A stretch of 64,000 bases of DNA from Paraburkholderia nodosa (GTDB taxonomy: Bacteria; Pseudomonadota; Gammaproteobacteria; Burkholderiales; Burkholderiaceae), in contig NZ_MCNV01000029.1 of the NCBI RefSeq assembly GCF_001718195.1, positions 1 to 64,000 of the forward strand, given 5' to 3'. Made by a program: the position numbers and the translations under genes. The notes beneath the pieces were generated by a model. That model was not told the DNA's origin and did not search any database. It was given only the letters and a program-made list of their open reading frames with translations. Of this stretch, positions 43,250 to 52,223 are shown one piece after another (the first letter of the stretch is position 1; every line of letters starts with the position of its first letter).

Positions 43250-43656
43250 TTCCGTGCCCTCCGATGTGGTCAGTTCCCACGGGCACGCCATCGGCCCGGG
43301 GAGCCCTTCCTGCTATCTCTCCTGTCCAGCATCACACACGCGAACGAAGCCGCGACAGGCCAACTCGTGCATTGGCTGGTCGAAGAAGCGGCGAGTTGCG
43401 ATTTCGACGTGCGATGCGCATACGGATGAGCTGCACACACCATTTCGACTGGCGCACAGACCTCACTCAGGTTTCCTTATCATATAAGTAGGACTGCTTT
43501 ATATATAGCGACTGAAGATTCGCACTGCACTCTCATTCGATGGAGATCACTCAATGGCAACAGCGAAGGCCGTGCGCGTTTGCCGCGATGCGCGGACCGT
43601 AGTTCGTGCCGTCAGCTTCAGCAACGAAGCCCGCTTGAAGTCGCCGCTTTAGTTGC
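43250..43656. promoter_or_regulatory. Leader and likely promoter region of the transfer operon
   Basis: The part at 43475-43515 is A/T-rich in an otherwise GC-rich replicon and contains CTTATCATATAAG, a small palindrome, and TATATATA. On the minus strand TATGAT could serve as a -10 box for the transfer operon. A plus-strand frame of 32 codons from ATG 43554, with GGAG upstream, is too short to call a gene. Individual elements are uncertain. Confidence 0.4.
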
Positions 43657-43836
43657 TCACCGTCGCCTACCCCTCCCTTTCCGGTGGTACTGCGTCAGAT
43701 ACGGGCGGCCGCACAATGAGCATGTCCTCAACTTGCCTTTGGACCGTTCCGGCAACACTCCGCTTACGATAGATTGGGCGGCGTCTGCGTTGATTCCCTC
43801 AGCTTGATACCGGGACGCCGCATCGATCGAATTCAT
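43657..43836 (-). CDS. Possible small Cys-containing protein, 59 residues
   Basis: The frame MNSIDAASRYQAEGINADAA ends with RTCSLCGRPYLTQYHRKGRG, where CSLCGRPY suggests half of a zinc finger. There is no strong ribosome binding site and no homologue that I recognise. It may be the 5' part of a lost gene. Confidence 0.25.
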   Translation of the reverse strand: MNSIDAASRYQAEGINADAAQSIVSGVLPERSKGKLRTCSLCGRPYLTQYHRKGRGRRR

Positions 43837-43914
43837 GCCGAACCTCTTCCAGGGTTTTGAGTGCCATTCAAGCCCCTCTATACTGAGCAAGTTTGATCAC
43901 ATTTGCAGAATATA

Positions 43915-43928
43915 GGCACGTTTGTGCC
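43915..43928. promoter_or_regulatory. Palindrome upstream of the Xre regulator
   Basis: GGCACGTTTGTGCC, 5-base arms with a 4-base centre, 24 bases before the regulator start. A half-site-like ATGCC follows at the start codon. It is a likely autoregulatory operator. Confidence 0.45.
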
Positions 43929-43951
43929 ACTTGTCAATTTTAAGAACATTT

Positions 43952-44344
43952 ATGCCAGAAACCTTTGGCTCGCGACTTATTGCGGAACGCGAACGGCTCG
44001 GATTTTCCCAAGGCGAGATGCATGCAATATCCGGCGTCAGTCGTCGTGCGCAATTCAACTACGAACAGGGCGTGCGTCTGCCTGATGTCGGCTATCTGGC
44101 GGCTCTCGCTCAGCGCGGCTTCGACATTCTGTACCTGGTGACGGGAACCCGTGTGATGCGCCACGGCGCTGTCGATGAACATATGCTGTGCCGCGTCCTC
44201 GTCTCGGTCGATATCGCGCTTGAAAAGCGTCCCATCGACACAGAGAAAAAGTCCAAACTGGTCGCCCTCATTTACCAAAGTGCCGCCGACTCCGGTCAGG
44301 TCGATCAGTTGCTCGTCAAGAAAGCAATCGATCTCGCCTTTTAG
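43952..44344 (+). CDS. Xre-type HTH transcriptional regulator
   Basis: A 130-residue protein with an N-terminal Cro/C1 helix-turn-helix (FGSRLIAERERLGFSQGEMH, then GVSRRAQFNYEQGVRLPDVG and YLAALAQRGFDILYLVTG, residues 4-62). The C-terminal half is helical (VSVDIALEKRPIDTEKKSKL) and may mediate dimerisation. It is divergent from the transfer operon, about 700 bases from its first gene, so control of transfer is a reasonable guess. The start is set at ATG 43952, where the domain begins. Confidence 0.8.
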   Translation: MPETFGSRLIAERERLGFSQGEMHAISGVSRRAQFNYEQGVRLPDVGYLAALAQRGFDILYLVTGTRVMRHGAVDEHMLCRVLVSVDIALEKRPIDTEKKSKLVALIYQSAADSGQVDQLLVKKAIDLAF

Positions 44345-44357
44345 GCGACCTCGCTTT

Positions 44358-45134
44358 TCACGCGTGCTCCGAAACGTGCCGCGTAGTCTGCGGCGCCCTG
44401 ACAGCAATGCAGGCGTCGCGTAAGGCATCGCCGATCTGGTTCGCAAACGCCACAGCGTGGGCACCGCCCCCGTGAAGGCACAGTGTCCCTGGCTGAATTT
44501 TGATGCAGCGGCCATCGATTGCCTTGATCCGGCCATCACGCACCATGCCCAGCGCCTGCTGACACGCCGCTACATCGCTATCCAACACGGCATTCGCCTG
44601 CGATCGCGGCACAAGCTTGCCTTCCGGGGTGTATGCGCGATCAGCAAAGCCTTCGTCAACTGCAAGCAATCCCGCTTCACGGGCCAGGCGGACGAGCAGA
44701 CCACCAGCGAGTCCGTAGATAAGCAGCCCCCGGTCGTAGTCTTTTATCGCCTGCACGATGGCGACGGCGAGCTCGTCGTTTACCTCAGCCATGTTGTAGA
44801 GTGCCCCATGAGGCTTCACGTGCACCAGGCGGCCGTTGAGGCCCGCCACGACAGCCGCCAACGCACCCACTTGATACTGCACGCCGGCATAAACTTCGTC
44901 AGCCGGTAGGTACATCGGTGCGCGGCCGAAGTTCTCGCGATCAGGAAAGCTCGGGTGCGCTCCAATTGCGACGCCTTGTCGAATCGCCTCTGTTGTGACC
45001 CGTCGCATCGTCAGAGGGTCGCCAGCATGCCAGCCGCAGGCGATGTTGACCGAACTCGCGAGCTTGATCAGCTCGAAGTCATGCTCAAACCCTTCGCCGA
45101 GATCGACGTTCAGATCGATTGACTTTGCATTCAT
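44358..45134 (-). CDS. pxpA: 5-oxoprolinase subunit A (LamB/YcsF family)
   Basis: A 258-residue protein of the LamB/YcsF family. Motifs are MNAKSIDLNVDLGEGF, NIACGWHAGDPLTM, GVAIGAHPSFPDRENFGRAP, VHVKPHGALYN and CLHGGGAHAVAFA. PxpA works with PxpB and PxpC to cleave 5-oxoproline using ATP; no pxpB or pxpC is in this window, so the plasmid copy is an orphan. The ATG at 45134 follows GGGAAG. It lies next to a TRAP-type binding protein gene, which may be linked in function. Confidence 0.92.
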   Translation of the reverse strand: MNAKSIDLNVDLGEGFEHDFELIKLASSVNIACGWHAGDPLTMRRVTTEAIRQGVAIGAHPSFPDRENFGRAPMYLPADEVYAGVQYQVGALAAVVAGLNGRLVHVKPHGALYNMAEVNDELAVAIVQAIKDYDRGLLIYGLAGGLLVRLAREAGLLAVDEGFADRAYTPEGKLVPRSQANAVLDSDVAACQQALGMVRDGRIKAIDGRCIKIQPGTLCLHGGGAHAVAFANQIGDALRDACIAVRAPQTTRHVSEHA

Positions 45135-45263
45135 TTCTTCCCTCACATCAACTCTTACAGTACTTTCGCAGTGCGTATCAACCGAAATCGCACCATCACC
45201 AACCACCTCATTCCTCGAGTTGCACACCTCGCTGCCGCGACAACGAAAACAATCCTGGCTCGT

Positions 45264-46334
45264 TTATTCATCCCAGACCGCCGCGTCGAGTGTTTCCACC
45301 ACTCCCAGCCGGCACCCAGTGCCGGCCGGAGCAGTCTGACGATTAATGTAGGCATCAAGAATGGCCTGACCAGCTGGCCCCACCCTACCCAGCCACTCGC
45401 GCGCCCTAGCCCGGCCTTCGTTCTGCAGCGTCGCGCGCAGCTCTGGCGAAATCGGATCCTCGATGACCACGCCGTTATTCCTCATGTGCGCATAGTTGAT
45501 CGCCATCCGTTCAGGAAGTGCTTGCCATTCCGCACTCTGCACACCACGAGCAGCAGCTGTGATTTGCCGCTGCCGCTGGGCCGACTGCGCTTTGAAGCGG
45601 CTCTCGCTCATCACAAGAAACGAAACCGGGAAGGCGTATCGAACTGCAGCGAAATTCGGAAGTATGCCGGCGAGGGTGTTACCGACCGATCCGTCCCCGG
45701 AAGACAGCACTGCATTGATACCACCCTCGCCAACTAACGACTTGACCTGCTCCATAGGCAAACTGGCCGCCTGTGCACCCACGTTGCCCAGCACGGTCGC
45801 CGACGTTTCGTCATAGGTACGAACTTTCAGATGCGTGATATCGCTCGCGTTCTTGAGAGGCGTGAGCGACCAGAGCCCCGTGGGCGGCCAGGGCGACACC
45901 ACCAGCAGATGCAAACCGACTTTCGCAAGCACGCGACGATAGGCTGGCTCCGCAATGCACGCCAATGCTTTCGCGTCCGCTTCGCTACGCGCAAGAAATG
46001 GCAACGTTGACAGTTCGAACAGCGGATCGAGGGCGGCCAGATTGCCACCGAAGATGTCTGCTGCGTCGACATCGCCCGCTCGTACGTCGTCGACCAGCTG
46101 TGCCGCGCGCCTGCTTGTCCGATACTGGATGTGCGGCGCTATGTAACCTTGCGTTTCCGTTGCGACGTGTTCGGCGAACGAGCGAAGACCGTGGCCTGAT
46201 ACGGTGTCCTCAGGGTATGACGTGACCATCGACCAGTACACTTGCTTATCTCCGAGAGCTGCGCGTGACTCACTAGCGACCAGCAGGCACGCTACCGCGA
46301 AGCAAACGGATCGAGCGAGAATCGTAGTTTTCAT
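45264..46334 (-). CDS. TRAP transporter substrate-binding protein (DctP type)
   Basis: A 356-residue periplasmic protein with a signal peptide (MKTTILARSVCFAVACLLVA, cleavage near SRA-AL at 25). The mature part has the DctP-type fold: SMVTSYPEDT, FAEHVATETQGYI, VDAADIFGGN, GLWSLTPLKNASDITHLKVR with the conserved arginine that binds a carboxylate, and GGINAVLSSGDGSVGN. No TRAP membrane subunits (DctQ, DctM) are nearby, so it either works with chromosomal subunits or has a sensing role beside the regulator and cyclic-di-GMP protein. Confidence 0.87.
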   Translation of the reverse strand: MKTTILARSVCFAVACLLVASESRAALGDKQVYWSMVTSYPEDTVSGHGLRSFAEHVATETQGYIAPHIQYRTSRRAAQLVDDVRAGDVDAADIFGGNLAALDPLFELSTLPFLARSEADAKALACIAEPAYRRVLAKVGLHLLVVSPWPPTGLWSLTPLKNASDITHLKVRTYDETSATVLGNVGAQAASLPMEQVKSLVGEGGINAVLSSGDGSVGNTLAGILPNFAAVRYAFPVSFLVMSESRFKAQSAQRQRQITAAARGVQSAEWQALPERMAINYAHMRNNGVVIEDPISPELRATLQNEGRARAREWLGRVGPAGQAILDAYINRQTAPAGTGCRLGVVETLDAAVWDE

Positions 46335-46464
46335 CGTCAGGAATAGAAGAACCGGCTCGCAAACTTGGAGTCAATTTAGCCGACAAGCCTGCGTAAATTC
46401 CACTTTCTATTTTCTATTCCCAACACCTGAAAAATGTGATAACCCTATATGCGCGACCAATTGT

Positions 46465-47505
46465 TTAGTTAATCAATCCGCATTTAAAAGCAAGTGCTAC
46501 CGCTTCCTTGATGTGAGAGACACCCATTTTTCGAGTAATCCTTGGGTATACGACCTGTCTGACGTGGCGCGCACGCATATCCAGTGCGGTAGCGATCGTC
46601 TCTGCAGAGCTGTCCTTCCAATGCAATAAGGCACGCAACACGGTCAACTCCTCACCAACGAGTTGAAACTGTCCTGCAAACTCGCGCAGCTGATTCAGCC
46701 GCCAGTCCGACAGGGCGCCAGCGGCGCTACGCCACCTGTTCTGATTGCGCGAAAGGATCCCATCGCCATCGGCGCAGTTCGCCCCGACAGCTGCCTGCAG
46801 AATTGTTAATGTCGATCTCGCGGGCTCGTGCACTGGACACGTGAGCATGCTGTACAAACCATGGCCCTGCGCTTCCTGAAGTAACCAGTGTTCTGTCGCT
46901 CCGTTTTGAAGATCAGATGTCGTTACCGGAGATGCGTTTCGCTTCGCATATTCGAGCAATGGGTCATTCATGTAGCCCGATCGATACACGTACTTCTGCA
47001 TCCAAGCAGGATCGCATCCGACGAGATACCGATGCTCCGCCCTGTCGCCACGACTATCGAAATCGATCCAGGTGATGCAGTATTGTTCAGCACCAAGCGA
47101 ACTAGAAAGGTCATCCAACAGCGCTGCGAGATCGTATTCATTGGTGCAGGCAGGCATGCTTGCCAGCACATCGTCGACGCTCACGGATCGAACGCGCCGT
47201 GGCGGGCGCTTCCTCCCATTGAACGTCTGTCGGCACGCACTCTTGATCGCATCGTAGGCCGGCGCGAGAATGTCGCCCCACGGATCAGCGCCCGAAAATT
47301 CCTGCAGCGCCCGCTCGCCCCGCAGCGGTAGAAGGAGCGTAAGACTCACATCATCCGGACGGGAGATCACGCGCTCGAGGATCAAGCGTCCCTCGCCATA
47401 ATCCCGCAGGCGCAAAATGACGCTATCCGACCCGCCCCTCTCACGTCGTTGATACACGACGTTCGCGCGAGCATTTGGTAACTTTTCGACCACCGAGCCG
47501 AACAT
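46465..47505 (-). CDS. LuxR-type HTH transcriptional regulator
   Basis: A 346-residue protein. The C-terminal 70 residues carry the LuxR/FixJ-type helix-turn-helix (LVGEELTVLRALLHWKDSSA then TIATALDMRARHVRQVVYPR and ITRKMGVSHIKEAVALAFKC). Residues about 125-250 (LLDDLSSSLGAEQYCITWID, YMNDPLLEYAKRNASPVTTS) resemble an autoinducer-type sensor domain. The first 110 residues are unassigned. Its ATG overlaps the TAA of the upstream GGDEF-EAL gene by one base, so the two are coupled, linking cyclic-di-GMP turnover to a transcriptional response. Confidence 0.8.
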   Translation of the reverse strand: MFGSVVEKLPNARANVVYQRRERGGSDSVILRLRDYGEGRLILERVISRPDDVSLTLLLPLRGERALQEFSGADPWGDILAPAYDAIKSACRQTFNGRKRPPRRVRSVSVDDVLASMPACTNEYDLAALLDDLSSSLGAEQYCITWIDFDSRGDRAEHRYLVGCDPAWMQKYVYRSGYMNDPLLEYAKRNASPVTTSDLQNGATEHWLLQEAQGHGLYSMLTCPVHEPARSTLTILQAAVGANCADGDGILSRNQNRWRSAAGALSDWRLNQLREFAGQFQLVGEELTVLRALLHWKDSSAETIATALDMRARHVRQVVYPRITRKMGVSHIKEAVALAFKCGLIN

Positions 47506-49769
47506 TACTGACCTACCTTGAGCATTGCCGTTAGTTCAGTGATCGGTGCCGGACGACCATAAAGGTATCCTTGAAGTGACACGTCCTTGAAACGCGATAA
47601 CCATGCTGCCTGCTCCCGGGTCTCGACACCTTCAACCACCAACGATAGCCCGACGTCCCGCGCAAGCCGAACAAGATTTTCAACCAGGGCCGCTGCCATC
47701 TTCTGGCCCGGCGCCGCTTCGGTGAATTGCCGGTCGACCTTGATACCGTCGACGGTCTGCGAGGTCAGATGCGATAGCGACGATTGACCGGTGCCAAAAT
47801 CATCCAGCACAACCCTGACGCCCAGTCGGCGAATATCCTGAAGCCGTGATCGCAGTTCGCGGCTTCCGGAAAGCACCGCCGTTTCGGTTATCTCGAGCTG
47901 GAGTACATCGGGATCCATCAGATTGTCGTTAAGGCATTCCTTGATGGTGTGCGCCAACCCTCCCCGGGCGAGTTGAACCGGCGACACATTGACCGACAGA
48001 AAGAGCCGGTTGTCACTCGCTTCCTGCCAGGCCTGGAACTCGCGGCACGCCTGCCGCAAGACGTACTCACCAAGTTGCACTATCAGACTGGAGGATTCCG
48101 CGAGGGGGATGAACTGGTCGGGTTTCAATACGCCCTTCTGCGGATGCCTCCATCGGACAAGCGCCTCTACGCCGCGTAGCGTACCTTCGACGCTAACAAT
48201 CGGTTGATAGAGCACGAAAAATTCACGATTGGTGATTGCGTATTGCAACGCCTGCTGTCGCTCGATCAGCGATAGCGCGCGATCCGAAAGGTCACGGGTA
48301 TAGATATGAAACCGACTTTCCCCGCCCTGGCGACCACGTTCTTTGGCCGCATACATCGCCAGGTCAGCTTTCGACAGTAGTCCAAACTCGCTGTCATCCG
48401 GATCGCTATGCAAGGCAATACCGATGCTGACGTTGACGGTGTAGTCGTGACCACGCATGACGAATACACGTTTGAACGCCTGAATGATATCGACAGCTAT
48501 CCGTTCGGCGTGCGCGAGTGCGTGCTCGCCTCGCAGGACGTACGCGAACTCGTCGCCACCTATCCGCGCGAGCAAATCTTCTGATGTCGCACACTCTTGA
48601 AGACGAAAGGCAACGTTACGCAACAGGTCGTCCCCAACCTTATGCCCCAACGTATCGTTGATGACCTTGAAGTTATCCAGGTCGACGTATAGGAGCCCTA
48701 CCATGCCTGGTTCTTCATTGCGCATCCATCGGCGCGCGGTTTGCAGCATGAGGTGCCGATTCGGCAGTCCAGTTAGTGAGTCCGTCTCGGCCAGTTTCCG
48801 AAATCGACAGGTCACTACCACCTGCCAAGCAGCAGCAGCCAAAAGCGACAGGCTCAAAAAGGAGGCGATCGCACAGTAGAGCACCTTGGCTCGGCGATAC
48901 GGAGCCAGTGCGTCCTCGGCCGAAACGCCCGCGACTACTGAGACGGGATACGCAGACAGATGGCGATATGAAACTACACGCTGAACGCCATCCACCGGAT
49001 CCTTAACAACCTTTCCCTTCGCTCCGGTCATTGCCGAATAGGCCGAGGCGGGTGGCCCATTGGGCGACGCGGGCGCCCCACCGGCCAGTCGCGATAGCAA
49101 ATAGCCGTTGTCGGACAGCACAGTCAGCATCCCGTGGAGGCCAAGGCCATCAAGGTTGTAGAACCCGTCAGTCAGAAAATTTGGATCTTCTGAGACAACG
49201 ACCACCCCTGCGAATGTACCGTCAAGATGATTGAGTCGGCGGGTGAACTGAAGGGTCCAGTGTGACGAAACGCGTCCGAGCACTGGCTGGCTGATATAGA
49301 GCCCGATGTTCCCTTTCTCATGAACCCGGAAGTGCAGCCGATCTGATAGGTTCACGGCGCGCGCGTCCGGCGTCGTTGTTTGCACAACCTGCCCCGCCGC
49401 GTCGACGATCGTTACCTGTAACGCTGTATCGGCCGAGACAAGCCCTCGCTGCTTGTAGTCGGAGAGCGAAAATGTCGCCGGCGAACGCTCGTACTCATAC
49501 CTGACCCACTGCACGACTACATCGGCGTCGTGAACAGTTTTTGCGATGTGCGCCGCGAAGGCGCTGGCCAGCCGTGAACTCGTGACGGCCGCGGCGGTAT
49601 GGGCCTGCTCACCCTCGTCGTGAATACGTTGAACGGTAACTGCCCAGATAGACGCAATTAACACCAGCGCGACAAGCGGGAACGTGAAAGTGCGGTCCGC
49701 GTAGGCGCTCAAAACTTCGGCCAGACGACCAGGAGCCAAGGCAGCTCTCTGCAATTTCGACAAGGCCAT
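47505..49769 (-). CDS. Membrane-bound GGDEF-EAL cyclic-di-GMP protein with PDC sensor
   Basis: A 754-residue protein. Two membrane segments (LVALVLIASIWAVTVQ near 32-47, and VLYCAIASFLSLSLLAAAAW near 297-316) flank a periplasmic PDC/Cache sensor (about 55-290). A GGDEF domain follows (325-490) with RIGGDEFAYV intact at 402-411. The product-inhibition site upstream is TSED instead of RxxD, so feedback inhibition may be absent. The EAL domain (500-750) has VEALVRW, a complete LDDFGTGQSSLSHL and VVEGVETREQ. Either activity could dominate. It overlaps the LuxR-type gene, and the neighbouring DctP-type protein might supply its signal. Confidence 0.92.
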   Translation of the reverse strand: MALSKLQRAALAPGRLAEVLSAYADRTFTFPLVALVLIASIWAVTVQRIHDEGEQAHTAAAVTSSRLASAFAAHIAKTVHDADVVVQWVRYEYERSPATFSLSDYKQRGLVSADTALQVTIVDAAGQVVQTTTPDARAVNLSDRLHFRVHEKGNIGLYISQPVLGRVSSHWTLQFTRRLNHLDGTFAGVVVVSEDPNFLTDGFYNLDGLGLHGMLTVLSDNGYLLSRLAGGAPASPNGPPASAYSAMTGAKGKVVKDPVDGVQRVVSYRHLSAYPVSVVAGVSAEDALAPYRRAKVLYCAIASFLSLSLLAAAAWQVVVTCRFRKLAETDSLTGLPNRHLMLQTARRWMRNEEPGMVGLLYVDLDNFKVINDTLGHKVGDDLLRNVAFRLQECATSEDLLARIGGDEFAYVLRGEHALAHAERIAVDIIQAFKRVFVMRGHDYTVNVSIGIALHSDPDDSEFGLLSKADLAMYAAKERGRQGGESRFHIYTRDLSDRALSLIERQQALQYAITNREFFVLYQPIVSVEGTLRGVEALVRWRHPQKGVLKPDQFIPLAESSSLIVQLGEYVLRQACREFQAWQEASDNRLFLSVNVSPVQLARGGLAHTIKECLNDNLMDPDVLQLEITETAVLSGSRELRSRLQDIRRLGVRVVLDDFGTGQSSLSHLTSQTVDGIKVDRQFTEAAPGQKMAAALVENLVRLARDVGLSLVVEGVETREQAAWLSRFKDVSLQGYLYGRPAPITELTAMLKVGQ

Positions 49770-50499
49770 CGCTGGTTCCCCTAAGACTTCAACGACACGA
49801 ATAGTCTGAGGAAGAACCTGTTCAAATCGTGGAACGGTTACAAACTGTTTCTCATTATGTGAAATGGATATCTACTGCTCCCGCGGTCTTTCACGCCGCC
49901 GGCAAGGCGGCTAGTACCGCTGACGACGGCGCGCGCCGGCCAATGTTCTGCTGCCGGAATGGGTCATGTGACGGCCGCCGCAAGTTCGCCCGTCCCGTCG
50001 GCAGTTTCCGGAGACCGCCACCCAGCGATCATGCACCACACATGGGCGCGCGGGAACGCTACAAATTACGTTCTTTTTGCTACAACGTGCAGGCGAATGG
50101 GGACAAAAGCACTGTCGCCCATCGGTCAAGGTCGGAATGGCGAACGGGCCACGCGCCGGCACCCTGCTTTTCGTGAAACATTCCTCGGCGATCACTGTGC
50201 GAGCCTTGCCAGACAACGATTTTCGCCGACACGGCATGCGCCATGGAATGTTTCACGGGGACGACAGATTGGCCCTATTATCGCCTGAAGGTTCCCTAGG
50301 TTTCTTCGGCCCTCATCGCGATCGGGTTTCGCAAAGTGCCGCCTAGAGCGGATCTCAACAACCGGTTTTTGTCGTTCATCGCAGATTACCGGAGAACGCA
50401 GCCCAAGTCAGAAGGACTCCTGAATGATGTTTGATGCTTGATGCGAACCGGACGATCCTGACGGGTGTGGAACAACCGGGTATCTGCGGAGGCCCCTGT
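49770..50499. other. Gene-free stretch
   Basis: About 730 bases containing the promoter side of the GGDEF-EAL gene and the leader of the broken vapB. I see no supported gene. The frames present are short and overlap on both strands. Confidence 0.4.
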
Positions 50500-50731
50500 A
50501 TGCGAACCACCCTCGATATAGATGACGACGTGCTCGCCCTCGCCCGCGCGCGCGCCGACCGCGAGCACGTGTCGATCGGCCGCGTCATCTCGCAGCTCGC
50601 CCGCACGGCGCTGCAGCGCCCTTCAGCCGCAACCACCACGCGCGACGGCCTGCCGGTATTGCCATGCTCACGCCGCCGGCTCCGTCACGCCCGAACCCGT
50701 CAACCAGATGCCGCGACGAGGCACCCTGATG
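50500..50731 (+). pseudogene. VapB-type (ribbon-helix-helix) antitoxin, frameshifted
   Basis: The frame starts MRTTLDIDDDVLALARARAD, a ribbon-helix-helix domain of VapB type, and continues to GLPVLP (about 50665). The next residues make sense only one frame over, as HAHAAGSVTPEPVNQMP, the toxin-binding tail expected in this family, which leads straight to the VapC start at 50729. A one-base indel near 50665 thus separates domain and tail. A ribosome binding site (CGGAGG) precedes the ATG. Confidence 0.7.
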
Positions 50732-51149
50732 GCGTATCTGCTTGACATCAACGTACTGATTGCGCTGCTCGACGCCGGGCACGTACAGAGCGAAGCTGCA
50801 CACGAATGGTTCGGTCGGGTCAACCACCCGGCGTGGGCAACCTGCCCGTTGATCGAAAACGGCGTGCGCATCATCGCGCTACCCGAAAGCAATTGAGACG
50901 TCGGCCGCGGTCGCGCCACTCGTCGCAAAGCTGCGCGCTCATCCTGGCCACATCTTTTGGTCCAACGGCCTGAGCCTGCTCGATCGGGAGCACGTCGACG
51001 CGAGCCGCATCCTCGCGACCGACCAGGTGACCGACACGTACCTGCTCGCGATCGCGCGCCTGCATGAGGGCGCCTTGGGCACCTTCGACCGCCGGCTGGT
51101 GGTCGATGCGGTGCCGGACGGTGCGCGCCACCTAGAAGTTATTAGTTGA
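50729..51149 (+). pseudogene. VapC-type PIN-domain toxin, frameshifted
   Basis: The frame from ATG 50729 gives MAYLLDINVLIALLDAGHVQ with the first PIN-domain aspartate, and continues to ENGVRIIALPESN and a stop at 50896. One frame over the protein goes on as KAIETSAAVAPLVAKLRAHP, then HVDASRILATDQVTDTYLLA and GALGTFDRRLVVDAVP, which holds the remaining acidic residues, ending at 51149. The length of 421 bases is one over a multiple of three, as expected of a single indel near 50885. The toxin is inactivated unless this is a sequencing error. Confidence 0.75.
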
Positions 51150-51742
51150 TGCTGGCGTGGAGGCTTGATGAATGATATTTCCTGCTCATGCCAAACGATC
51201 ATCTCCGGGCCGACACCACGATTCGCACCCGCACACCGCAGGCAAGACTGAACCGCGGCATCTCGGCCGCCCCGACCGCCGGCTGCGCGCAACCATCCCC
51301 GCGCAAAACAGGCTGCTAACGACTTGCAGATCGCCTCGCACGGCTCACGGTAAATGCCGGCACCGCCTTCTCCGGTCAGTCTCAACGACATCATGCAAGG
51401 TTGCCGGCGCGCTGAACCGGCGGGTCTCTGATACGCCAAGCCAGAAGCTCCACGGGCCCGCATGGCGTCGCCGACACCGTGCCGGCGAAGGGCCGGCGGC
51501 GGCGCTTTGAATTAGCGTTTGGCGGACGGCGATGCACTAGGTGGGCACGCCTAGCGATCGACCTCAAGTCAGGATGACGGGAACACTGGAGGCCATGGAT
51601 ACTGGCGTTCGAGTTGCTTGGCGTGTTCTTCCGTCACATGGTCCATTCGACGGAACGTCTTCCAGACAGGCAGGCCTCGTTTAAGCCTGTTCTCATTCAG
51701 GCAACACCTAACCTGCAGTTGGCGTAAGCACAGGTCGCCAAA
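51150..51742. other. Gene-free stretch before the parS cluster
   Basis: No gene is recognised. GC-rich short inverted repeats occur around 51465-51500 (GCCGGCG-type), but nothing that I can name. Confidence 0.4.
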
Positions 51743-52042
51743 GTGTCGGTACTACTGACACATCACGACGTCGCCTGAGCCATGGCCGCTATCCGGAGGT
51801 TCAGCGTGTCAGTAATACTGACACCTCGACATCCGCTCGAGGTACAACGTGCAGCGCGGGTCAAGCCGCACCGAAAGACCGAAGTGTCGGTACTACTGAC
51901 ACCGCACGACGTCGCCCGAGCCATGGCGCTATCCGGAGGTTCAGCGCGTCAGTAATACTGACACCTTGACGTCCGCTCGAGGTACAACGTGCGGTGCGGG
52001 TCAGGTCGGAACGAAAGGCCGAAGTGTCGGTACTACTGACAC
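51743..52042. repeat. Cluster of five 19-bp palindromes, candidate parS centromere
   Basis: GTGTCGGTACTACTGACAC occurs at 51743, 51884 and 52024. A second form, GTGTCAGTAATACTGACAC, occurs at 51806 and, with one change at the left end, at 51946. Spacing alternates 63, 78, 62 and 78 bases, so the two forms lie in a tandem unit of about 140 bp present 2.5 times; the flanking sequence is also repeated. The array is directly downstream of parB, the usual place for a parS in this type of partition locus. Confidence 0.8.
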
Positions 52043-52182
52043 CGCACGACGTCGTCCGAGCCGTGGGGCCATGTCGGGTTCAGCGCGTCGAAACCTCGCG
52101 GGCACGCGCTCTCCGAGCGCTCCCTGTAACTTCCCTTATTGCCGACACTCTAGTGTTACGGGCGTATCGCTTTGGGGACGAA

Positions 52183-52206
52183 AAAAACCCGCAAAGTTGC
52201 GGGCTT
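52183..52206 (-). terminator. Rho-independent terminator after parB
   Basis: On the minus strand GCCCGCAA and TTGCGGGT form a tight stem with a 2-base loop and are followed by TTTTTTT. It lies 18 bases after the parB stop. Confidence 0.85.
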
Positions 52207-52223
52207 CTGTCCAATAAGTTCGA

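Noticed and set aside
51160..51463. Minus-strand open frame of about 174 codons (50939-51463)
   Set aside because: It is largely the antisense of the vapC pseudogene and has no features of its own.
51743..52042. CRISPR-like array
   Set aside because: Only five short palindromes with the between-sequence also repeated, beside parB; a centromere fits better.
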